Assembly: GCA_015499995.1 (NCBI GenBank)
Contig: JADNRV010000023.1
Span: forward strand, 393,073 to 457,072
DNA: 64,000 bases
From: Flammula alnicola
Taxonomy: Eukaryota > Basidiomycota > Agaricomycetes > Agaricales > Strophariaceae
Reading direction: 5' to 3'
Shown: positions 12,795 to 22,652 of the stretch, in pieces
Position numbering within the stretch: the first letter of the stretch is position 1
Layout of the letters: each line of letters starts with the position of its first letter
The notes under the pieces: model-generated
The model's input: only the letters and a program-made list of their open reading frames with translations
Databases searched by the model: none
Told to the model about the DNA's origin: nothing
Made by a program: the position numbers and the translations under genes

Positions 12795-14708
12795 ATGCCT
12801 AACGGAAACCACCTTACTGTATCTATTGCTCCAGGCAATCCCAGAGCCCAGAAACCAATACACGACGAAAAACACCTGAAAGTTATATGCATCGGCGCAG
12901 GTGCATCTGGGCTTCTCTTGGCATACAAAATGCAGCGCTCTCTCGAGAACTTCCATCTCGTTCTTTACGAAAAGAATGAAGCCGTCTCCGGGACTTGGTT
13001 CGAAAACAGATATCCTGGGTACGGTACATTTTACTATTCAGTTAGTCACTTTTGTCATACAACTTGAGTAGATGTGCTTGTGACGTTCCTGCCCACGTCT
13101 ATACTTACAGCTTCGAGCCTAATCCGAACTGGTCGTCCGTGTATGCTGGCTCAAAAGAAATACACCAGTACTTCGAATCCTTCTGCGACAAATACCAACT
13201 TCGCAAGTACATCAAACTCAGGCATCAAGTTTCGAAAGCTGCCTGGAACGCGAAGAAGGGAGGATGGGATGTCGAGATTATTGATTTGGCAGAGGGAACT
13301 ACCGTCAATGATTATTGCGACATCCTTGTCAATGCAGCCGGCGTTTTGAATGCCTGGCGGTGGCCAAGCATACCAGGTCTGAAGGATTACAACGGCAAGC
13401 TTCTCCACACCGCTAGGTGGGATTCATCTGTGGATCTGAGCGGAAAGCACGTCGGTTTAATTGGGAACGGGTGCGTTGTTAGCTACTCCATGTTATAAGC
13501 GATATCAGTCGATGACCCTATTTTTTTAAGATCTTCCGCGATCCAAGTCCTCCCTGCAATCCGCTCTCAAGCGAGTAGAATTACCACATTTATTCGCGAG
13601 TCAACCTGGGTCTCCCCTGTGCAAGGATTAGAGGGGCATGACTACTCCGAAGAAGAGCGTCAAAAGTATGCCACCGATGCCGAAGCTCAGCTTCAATATA
13701 GGAAGCAGCTGGAGACAGCGACCAACCAAATATTTCCAATGTTCATTGCAGATTCACCTGTCCAACAGGCGACCTTCGACAGCATGGTCGCGATGATGAA
13801 GGAAAAGCTGCAGAACGAAGACCTTGCAAAACTGGTTATACCTGCATGGAGTGTAGGCTGTAGGAGGATAACGCCCGGAATCAACTATCTCGAGACACTT
13901 GGATCTGACAAAGTCAAGGTCGTTTATGGTGAAATACAGAAAATCACCGAACGAGGATGCCTTAGCGACGATGGTCAAGAATACCCCGTCGACATCTTAA
14001 TCTGTGCCACTGGATTCGATACCTCCTTTAGACCCCGCTTCCCATTAATTGGGCCCAGTGGAAAGAGTCTTAGCGACGTCTGGGCTGAAGAACCGAAGTC
14101 CTACCTTGGCATAGCCGCTCACGATTTCCCAAATTATCTCATATTTGTTGGGCCTAATAGCCCAGTCGGGAACGGACCTGTCTTGATTGCCATTGGTGGG
14201 TACTGCCGTTCATTGTTGACGGGAAAGAAAGCTCTTATTCTTCTGTATTTCAGAGGCGCAGGCCGACTACATGCTCAAGATGATGGACCGCTGGCAAACA
14301 GAGAATATCCATAGTTTCTCTCCGAAGATGGAAGCCATCGAGGAATTCATTGCGTTCAAGGACGATTTCATGAAATCAACTGTCTGGGAGCAGGAATGTC
14401 GGTCTTGGTACAAAAATAACCGCGCTTTCGGCAAAGTTACAGCCCTCTGGCCCGGTAGTACCCTGCATTATTTAGAAGCCATTGCTGAACCGCGATACGA
14501 CGACTGGGATTTCAAATATGCCGGCAACCGATTTGCGTTCTTGGGTAATGGTTACTCACAGGCGGAGTCGGACAGAACCGCTGATTGGGCGTACTACATA
14601 CGCAATGAGGACGATGGGCCATATCTCAGCCGAGGTAGACGAAGAAAGATTGCCACAAAGTCGGGAACGATTTCTCGCGCTGAGGGAGCCGACGCCATCG
14701 TAGTCTGA
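12795..14708 (+). CDS. Baeyer-Villiger-type flavin monooxygenase, copy 2 (intact)
   Basis: Intact paralogue of the gene at 9387: 580 residues from four exons, with introns 13019-13071, 13471-13530 and 14196-14253. The FAD-binding GAGASG is at residues 34-39. The BVMO fingerprint YNGKLLHTARWD lies near residues 181-192, and the NADPH-site Rossmann motif GLIGNGSSAI near 200-210. Other conserved blocks are EKNEAVSGTWFENRYPG, CACDVPAH and ATGFDTSFRPRFP, all typical of fungal steroid/acetophenone-type BVMOs. Same orientation, same intron positions and about 1.5 kb spacing point to a local tandem duplication. No other biosynthetic enzymes lie next to the pair, so a role in detoxification or in modifying a single metabolite is as likely as a cluster role. 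The substrate cannot be read from the sequence. Confidence 0.9.
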
Positions 14709-14918
14709 GATGTAAGGCATGGAAAACAATTTTTATTAGTCCCTTTTGGCTTCGTTTTTCTTTTTGCTAAGTAAACATATCAGAAGAAAGTACTATTGCA
14801 CGATACAGCTCATCATGTCCTTGTTAAAATTGGGATAAAAAAGGTCACAAACCTACACTGTCAAGGGTTATCTGTGCAAGCAAATATTAGCATGCTGATG
14901 GTGATGGAAGGGAGAGAG

Positions 14919-15183
14919 ATGTTAACCTCAGAAACAACCTTGTCTACGGCTTCAGCAAAGAGCGTTTTGAATTGTGCCATGTCACGACGGGCCATACTAA
15001 GCCACAGATGATAGCTTCAGCGGATAATTTGTTATCGAGGACAACGCGTCCCGATGACGAGAACTCGGAGGAGACGAGGAAGGCTTTCATCGCGTAGAAA
15101 TCGACGTTTTCAGAGGATCGCAATGTAAACTCTGCACGAGCTGAGGAGTTGAATGGAGGGTCGGTTTCACGAAAATCTTTCAT
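14919..15183 (-). pseudogene. BTB family pseudogene with large internal deletion
   Basis: The ATG at 15183 starts a BTB N-terminus (PPFNSSARAEFTLRSSENVD, FYAMKAFL) very close to that of the full gene at 38557 (PFNSSARADIILRSSDNVDF). The sequence then jumps to the family's C-terminal part, GRVVLDNKLSAEAI, which matches NIVLDNNLSDEAL of the full gene. Around 230-240 residues are missing between them. After a one-base frame change the tail continues as FKTLFAEAVDKVVSEV, again matching the full gene (FKKELAEAIDKVVSEV). The product lacks most of the BTB fold, so it is called a pseudogene. Confidence 0.8.
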
Positions 15184-16395
15184 TGTTGATCTAACCAACC
15201 AACTGGACTGAATGGGTTTGAAGCTGCTGAAGAGGGCGGAAAGGAAGAGGTTGCAGGTTCCGATAGGTTCATATAGCCTTATGGATCTCGGCACGAGGCA
15301 GAGAAGTCCGGGATAGAGGGAATTTTTACGTAGATATCGACGAACGATCCGCCGATGGTCACCCTATACTTTAGCCGTCGAGCGCTTATTTGACAAATTA
15401 GGCGCCCTGTCGAGATTCTGACTTGTACATACTTCTTCAGGACCAACTTCTCAGACTGACGTTGCCAATGCATAAGTTATTATATTTGAAGTATTGGTTT
15501 TCATTTTTGAAAGTATATTTAGGCGCTGTACTGGAGCCAAATTAACCGAGATTACCTTGATGTGTACGCGATCGTACGCGGTTGGAGTTTATTTGGGAGA
15601 GGCATGTGAGGCGTCGTATTGAAGGAAGCTCGGAGTAAGTTATAATGTACCTCAGAAGAGAGACCAGGGGGTTATCGATATAATTATGTTCAATGTTGTG
15701 TCCGAAGCTTGGCTATGAAGATTTCACTCTTGCATAACCATGTGACACAAAACGCGTCGCGTCCAATCCAGAAAATTTGTTCCAAATAGATTTAGTAATA
15801 CGTGATCTTGATGACAAACGTTACGAACTTGAATGTAAGTACCTTCTTGAGTTGGAGAAAAGAAAAGAAAAAAAGAATGCAGAAAAAAAACATGCAGACA
15901 AGATTGCTGAACAAGGACAGAAACAACAGTGGAGAAATAGGAAAGAGGAAAGATTAAGAACACCCCATGCCAGAGATGATCGATGGAGCCGTAGTGAATA
16001 ATATACTGTATCGTGAGCTGAGTCGTCAAGTGATTGGAGGCCCGAGGCGAGTCCATCCAGCTACATATGAAAACGAGGGCGGAGGGGGGTGATAGAAGTG
16101 TGACAGGATGGCTGAAAAAGGCCATACTGTACGGAAATTAGGTTGATACATACACGAGAGAGAGAGAATGGTTAGAAAGGGTGGAGTCGACCGGGGCAGC
16201 TCGTTAGTATGAAAAGGCAAAGCCAAAAGGAAGGGCTGAATGAATGAAGGAAGGCAGAAGGAGGGTTCGAGAACCAAAAGGAGGGAAAGAAGCCGTCGTC
16301 GATCCAGAAGAAAAGGAGTAGAAGTGATGCTCGAGCTAGTGTGGCATGCATACAGGCGCAGCAAACCATTGAGCGAATCCACGCAAAAGGCAACC
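15184..16395. other. Intergenic, 3' flank of the Reg1-like gene
   Basis: No supported gene. A lysine-rich open stretch near 15777-16001 is purine-biased DNA without homology that I recognise. A (ga)n run lies near 16157-16168. The proximal part is probably the 3' UTR of the leftward Reg1-like gene. Confidence 0.5.
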
Positions 16396-19300
16396 TTATT
16401 GCCTCGCAGTATCATTTGCAGCATCACGACCCCACAAGCCCAAAAGACTGGACACTATATCCGCAGCCTTGCCCATGATTGTGTGGTCCGGAATCGCAGT
16501 GCTTGCACTTGCGTTGGCATTGTTATCGAGACCCGCAGGCGGAGGCAGCGAGGAAGGGCTGACGATGGTATGTGGAGAAGAGGCAGCGGCGGTGAAAGAG
16601 GTGCTGGGTTTCGCTGGCAGAGGAGGCGAGGGTATCAGGGGCGGCGGTCGCATCTTGGACGGCGACGACGCGGAAGTGGGCTGCGATGCACTGATTCCGC
16701 CTGCTATTACACCCGACAGCGAGCGTGTATGGGTATGAGTATGAGTATGAGTCGGAGAAGGCGAAGGCGAAGGCTGCGATGGTGGTGTGTTGGCATCCAC
16801 ACTCGTATTGCCTTGCGTGCTAGACGTCGTCTCCGATATCGTTGAAGGTGTCGTCAGCCCTGTCGGCGTCGTACCACCACTGCTCGTGCTCGGCGTCCCA
16901 GGAATGGTATGCGGCATCCTGCGCATCTCCACTACAGGCGAGTTCGACGGCGTAGGGTGTACTCTCCGTCTCTGCTCCTCCTCTGCGCGGCGCAAATGCC
17001 TCAACTCCGCATCCACCTCCGCGTGTTCCCGAATCTCGTCCTCAGGTTCAGCGGCAGAGTTCGGGGCGGAATGGCAACAGTTGGCGTTGGCGGGCCCATG
17101 ACGGTGCTCGTGCTCGTGCTGGTATTACTAGACGATCCCGAAGAAGCGACGCTATAAAAGCTCGCGTCCATCACCGTGTTCGTACCAGTCCCCGCGCTCG
17201 TCGTCGTCCTATCACCAACACTGCTCCCACTGCTCGACTCCTCCGCGACGCTAGCACTATCCGCCCCAGACTCAACAACAGACTCATCCCGCCCCAGACT
17301 CTCCGTCTCGCTGGCGCTCAGCACCTTCCCGTCGTCCGATCCCTTCCACGCCTCTCGCGGCCCTCTGGCTGTCCCTATCCTTCTCTCTATCCCTCTCTCT
17401 GTCCCTATCCACCCGCCCACCACCCGCAAGCACCGCCGCACCGCCCAACACCGCGCCAATCCCACTCGCCGCAGCGCTCCGCACGCCCGTGTCGGGGCTC
17501 AGGCTGCCGATAGGGCTGCTGCCCAACGACCCCGTGCGGTCCCTCTCCCACGACGACGACGAAGACGACGGCGTGCGCGTGCTCGAGCGGCCGCGCGATT
17601 CGCGGGGCTGCGCTTGGGTCTGGATCGTCGGCTGTGGACGGCCACGGGAGAGTAACGACGAGCTGCCGGCGGAGTCTGGCTGTCTTCCGCGCGTAGGAGG
17701 AGGCGAGAGGAGGTCGGACGACGAGCCGAGGGCCTGGAGGTCCCAGAAGACCCGAGTACGGCACCAGCGCTGCGCTGGACGACATCCACGCGCAGGCGTG
17801 GAAGGCGAAGCCGCCGACGAGCTGCGTTTCCTTCCAGAGGTAGCAGCAGCAGCAGCCGCAGCCGCAGAAACGTCACCATCACCGCCAGTAGGCGACGAGA
17901 TGAACGCAGGCGACGGCGTCCGGCTCTGACTCCGACTCCTGCTCCTCGACTGGCGCTCTTCGTCCGCCGGCACCGCGCCAAAGCCCCCACTACGCGAATG
18001 GTGTCTCCGATCCGAGCCTCTATCGCGCCTGTGCTCCGCGCCAAAGCAGCCCCGCCGCCCACACCTCCACCAGCGGCATACGACCCGCGGTCGTATCCCC
18101 GCCCCCCACGCCGCGCATAGTAATAGTCCTCGCCGAAATCCGGCCCGCCGAAGAAATCATACGCGTCTTCCTCTTCCACATCCTGGCGCTGCCTTGACTG
18201 CTGCTGCTGGCGGGGCGTCGGCGCTATCTGACGGCTCGCAGTCGGCGTCCGGCTGCTCCTGTTCGAGAACGACGACGACGAGCCCGGGGCGGACGTCGAT
18301 AACGTGGGTAACTCGAGTCAATGACGACGGTCGGTACGGCGTCGGCGCTGGCGATGCTCTGTGCGCTGGCGATGGGTATAGGCGCAGTTGCAGAGGGCTC
18401 CGATGATAATGACGACGAAGGGTGGTGATACACAGCCGTACTGGGGTCTTCGACCGTCTCCTCCTCCTCCTCCTCCGCCCCTCCGCCCTCCGCCACCTCC
18501 GTATCCTCCTCGACATAGTCATCCTCCTCTCCATACCCATAATACCCGCCCCTATGACTTCGATACTCTCTCTCAACCACACCGCCCGTCGCACGGCCAT
18601 ACGCATCGTACTCGACCTCGGGCTCGCCCAGCCCATTGAATAGTTGCTCCCGAACGGCGGTACATACACAAGCTCCACAGGTGTCCCATCCGAGCCCTGC
18701 GCATCCTCGCCTCGCTCGTCGTCTCCGCCCAGGCCCAGGCCCATGCCAGTCGCGATATGGAACCCGCGCCCACCGCCCGCCCGACCCGTGCCAAATGGAC
18801 CATACCCATTCCCACTACCACCACCGCTGCTCCCATACCCCGCGCTCCCATACCCATCCTGCCCATGTCCATGCCCATGTCCGCCTGGCACAGGACTGCG
18901 CAGCCCGCTCTTACCCCGCTTCTCGTTCCCAGATCCCAGTGCGCCGCCTACTCCGCCTCCTCCAGCGGCGGCTGCCCACGGCCACCCAGCGCCAAACCCA
19001 AATCCATCATCGCTCGCGCCCTCGTCGCCGAACCCCTCGGCCCACGCGCCGCCCGTCTTCAAGATCGTAGGCGCGATCGGCGCGATCGTGACGTGCACGT
19101 GTTCGGATGGGGTGCGGATGAGCGGCGGGGGGCCGCGGCGGTAGCCCGAGGGGCGGTAATTCGAATGGCTGAGGCGCCGTTGGGCGGTGTGGTCGTTGTC
19201 GCCGCTGTTGCTGGTGGCGGTGGCGGTGGCGTTGGATGCTGACGTGGACATGGACGAGGAAGACGTTTTGTGATGGAGGAGGTTTGATGACGACCCGGTG

Positions 19301-20847
19301 CGTCGTGAGGGGGAGAGTGAGGAGGAGGGCGAGGAGGTGCCGGTCGTGCTGTGGCTCGCGGAGGAGTTGGAGGTGGTGGTCGATGTGGAAGTGGATGAGG
19401 ACGAGGAGGCGGTGGATACTTTCGATTGGGAACGTGGGGGTTTCTTGGGTTTGGGTTTCAGTGTGCTGGTGCTGCTGTGCGTGCGGTATGTTGACGAAGA
19501 GGAGCGCATCTCAAGGATTCCGTCGTCGTCGTCATCGTCCTCTTCTTCCTCGTCCTCTTCTTCGATAGGCGAATCAGAGTCGCTGCGGATAGCACGAGCA
19601 CCCATCTCCCGTCCGTCTCGCCACTGCGAATCCGGAGCATAAGCATCCTCCTCGCCTTCAGAGTCTTCTTGGTCTTCATCGTAGCTTTTTTTACATCAAT
19701 TTCACGGAAGTTAAAAATAAAATTTCAAACTCACCCATCATCATCGACGAAAGCCGAACGTCCCTCTATCCACACGCCATCCTCATTGTGATTTCCGACG
19801 CCAAAGAAACCCGAAGCGTTCTTCTTGGGCTTCTCGATAGCGATGCATTGCTCGACGAACGTGTTGAAGCTGATGTGTTTCTTCTTCTGCGTATGATGAT
19901 GCCCCCGCTCGTCGCTATTCGTAACGCCCCCATTACTCCCACTGGCACTGGAGGTAGAGTCCTGCGATATGGACGCATGGATGGCGCCCGCTGCGCCAAG
20001 TTGGTGTAGTGACGACGAAGAGCTGGATGGATGAGGGGGGAAATATCCGGACTGAGAATTGGAGTCGAATCCTGGGGGGCCGACGCGTGGTGGCGAATCT
20101 TTCCTGAACTCACGGTTCGGACCCCACCTGGTAATGTGGGTGTCACTCTTAGTGTGGGTGAGGCTAGGCCTCTTCAGCTTCCCGAATTGACTATGTGAGA
20201 CCAGTGACGTGGGGTCGGTGGTGTTGGGGTCGGTGTTGTTGTGCATTGTACCGTCGTGTTCATCCTCGGATTCCACGGGACTGAATATGGGGGAGGTAGG
20301 ATAGTCGGATGTGAGGAGCTCGCTTATGCTCCGGTGCTTGAGGATGGGTTTGTGGGGCGCGGGGTATGGGGCACGGCGGGGGTTGGAAGAGAGGTCGAGG
20401 CGGTCGTGGGCGGATGCGGGGGCCGAGTCGACGGTGTCAGTTACTGGCTGTGGTTTTGGGGGTGGAGACCAATCGACGGCAGTGTGCAAAGGGCCGTAGA
20501 GCCATGTTACATCCGAGTCTTTGAGCCTTTTAAAAACACATGAATCAGAAAGACAAGACAGTGGAGTCTCGAGTCTTAACGCACCAGTTGAGTGTCTCTG
20601 GCGAGATAGTCTTTAGTTTATTGCGCTGCTTCCACCATGTTCTCCAGGAGGCGTTCTCGAGACGTGCGCCGTTCGCGATCTCGTTCTTCTGGCGGGTCAT
20701 GTTGCGCCATGAACGCCAGACATCTTCCTCCTGCCATTCATGGGAAAGGTAATCTACCTGACCTCTGGGCACGGTGACAAGAGAGGAATCGTCTGGGACA
20801 GCATTTGTGGATAAGGAGACGAGAAGGACGGGGAGGTAATTGGCCAT
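16396..20847 (-). CDS. REG1: Reg1-like protein phosphatase 1 regulatory subunit (several apparent frameshifts)
   Basis: In yeast, Reg1 targets PP1 (Glc7) to Snf1 kinase in glucose repression; this is the probable orthologue. The ATG at 20847 gives MANYLPVLLV. Residues about 31-101 form the DUF1752/AreA-type domain: VDYLSHEWQEEDVWRSWR, ARLENASWRTWW, SPETLNWLKDSDVTWLYGPL. The PP1-docking block KKKHISFNTFVEQCIAIE is at about 302-319, matching the (K/R)-I-x-F rule. A second proline motif, VELVYVPPFG, and a short C-terminal AADIVSSLLGLWG also fit the family. Introns are 20527-20584 and 19685-19734. The remainder is Ser-, Gly- and Arg-rich with an acidic D/E run and a Thr-His repeat. The frame breaks at 18649-18651, 18306-18308, 18050-18053 and 17063-17066; each needs one extra G/C. 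A further break near 17375 needs two bases. It is probably one intact gene with sequence errors. Confidence 0.75.
16725..16758. repeat. In-gene hexamer repeat encoding Thr-His
   Basis: The plus strand reads gtatgg and then several gtatga units. On the coding strand these give alternating Thr-His residues in the disordered C-terminal part of the Reg1-like protein. It is a likely length-variable microsatellite. Confidence 0.6.
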
Positions 20848-21911
20848 GGGGGGAAGGAGAAAAGGAGCGAAAAGATATTTAGCGTTCAAGGAGAGTGGAA
20901 GAGCAGGGATGGATTGTGACACCCAACAAGTTCCGATCGGACCGAGCAGTGAGATGTCACGGTCACACAATCTCTCAGTTCCGTCCGCTCCCCATGTCAA
21001 CCCAGAAGACTCACATGAAAGACTCTTGCTGCGTAAGCAATACATTTCAGGAGGGCTGCGCACCCCCAACATGCACCCCGCACGCCGCAAATATCCCAGT
21101 CTTCTCTCCCGACCCACCCAATGTCCCAGTTCTTCTCCCCCAGAATAACTAGCCGCCCTCTATCGTCGTCTATGTTGCCAGCGTTTGCCACTGGGTGACA
21201 GTGTCACCACACAACGGGACGTATCGTCCGATATCCCGAGCTGAGGCACATCCTGGAAAATATCCAAGAGGGGCAAACATATCTTATGATAGATAGGCGC
21301 GATAACGAGCTCGAGTCGAGTTCTTCCTATGTACCAGTATGTACCTCCCTTAGACTCCACCGCCACCACGCTTCTCCATCCATAACCCCTTGCTCCCACG
21401 TCAAATATTCAGAGAATACTTTCGCCTCGTCGTGCACCATCACTGATGGCGCGATCGACGCCCAAAGAGGTCGCGCGGCGTCGCGGGGATGCGGGACGCC
21501 AACCGACGGTCCCAGGCCCGAATTAGCGACCCCACCACAAGGCCTTGTACCACGGTCCACCCCGCTTTAGAATATGTATCCACCCCCTTTTTTCCGGATG
21601 GGGTCTTCGTGAATCTTTTGGTTTAAAAAAAAACTTCTCTCTCGTATATCGTGCGTTCTTCCTAGCATGCACATAAATCGTCCAATTCACTAAAACCCGG
21701 GACTCGGGCAGTCGAGATGCATACCTCGTCGGCGCATACATGATGCGCATGCTCGCATGGATCGCCTCAGGCCTTGTACCGCACTGTAACGCGCGCAAAC
21801 CCCCGACGGCTGAAGCTCGCTAAAGTTGACCCGAGCTCAGGGACGAACGTTCTTTGATCCGTTGCGCGTATGCAGATGTGTACCCGCGACATAAGTACAT
21901 ACTAAACCATC
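20848..21911. other. Intergenic, upstream of Reg1-like gene
   Basis: No supported gene. It contains the presumed promoter of the leftward Reg1-like gene. The 8 bp at 21904-21911 (aaaccatc) are the left target duplication of the adjacent hAT-like element. Confidence 0.5.
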
Positions 21912-22644
21912 TAGTGTTGTCCCCGAGGTGAGGTGAAGCGAGGCGAGGTGACACTTCGAACCAACTCGACGAGAACGAGGTGACACGAAGTGCACCTCGA
22001 GGCACCTCGACGAGGTCGGTGTTCCCCGCCATCAAAGCTTCAGCCAATGAGATGATCAGAAAAATCGGGCTGAGAAACTGGTCTGATCTGAACTGACCCC
22101 GACAGGCACGCGACCCAAAGCGATTAGATATGATAAACCCTGATAAACATACTACATTTGCCGTAGAAATTACTTGTTGTAGCTATCCACAAGAAAAAAA
22201 GTGTGCCTCTATAGATTTCGTTGAAATTTGCTACTTATAATATACCGGAACCAGTTTCCAAGATATCTGAACATATGTCGACCCATACTAGTGAGATTTT
22301 CTACCTGATGGCCTTCACTCGGCGGCATTTCATGCCTTACATGAAACGGCGTGGGTGTGGTGCATCAAATCAGGCACGTGACGCCGCTGGGCGTCCAGGC
22401 TTTGCGTACGCTCGCAACGCTCTATGCTCTCTCCCTTTATTTTCGCCATTATTTTGAATGTGATACATGAAGAAGTAGTATAAAAATAATATTCTCATAT
22501 TTTCTTCTTTTTGGAGCAGAACTCGTGTGACCTCGTCGAAGTGACCTCGAACCAACTCGTTGTCAACGAGGTGGTCCGAGGTGGTCCATTTTCGAGGCGA
22601 GGCGAAGTGTACCTCGAGGCCACCTCGCTCCGGGGACAACACTA
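21912..22644. mobile_element. Non-autonomous hAT-like transposon (733 bp)
   Basis: The ends are inverted repeats: tagtgttgtcccc at 21912-21924 and its exact complement ggggacaacacta at 22632-22644. A perfect 8-bp duplication, aaaccatc, flanks the element at 21904-21911 and 22645-22652. Eight-base duplications with a TAGTG-type end are typical of hAT elements. The first 115 bp and last 120 bp are packed with gagg/cctc and 'gaggtg' words in both orientations, a likely transposase-binding subterminal region. The middle (about 22030-22510) is AT-rich and encodes nothing recognisable, so mobility would need a transposase in trans. Its ends differ from those of the 35043 element. Confidence 0.88.
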
Positions 22645-22652
22645 AAACCATC

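Noticed and set aside
7080..14708. Idea of a secondary-metabolite cluster around the monooxygenases
   Set aside because: No synthase, P450, methyltransferase or transporter lies adjacent; neighbours are BTB genes and a coiled-coil protein.
16240..16845. 201-codon plus-strand frame
   Set aside because: Arg-rich antisense of the Reg1-like C-terminus; no independent support.
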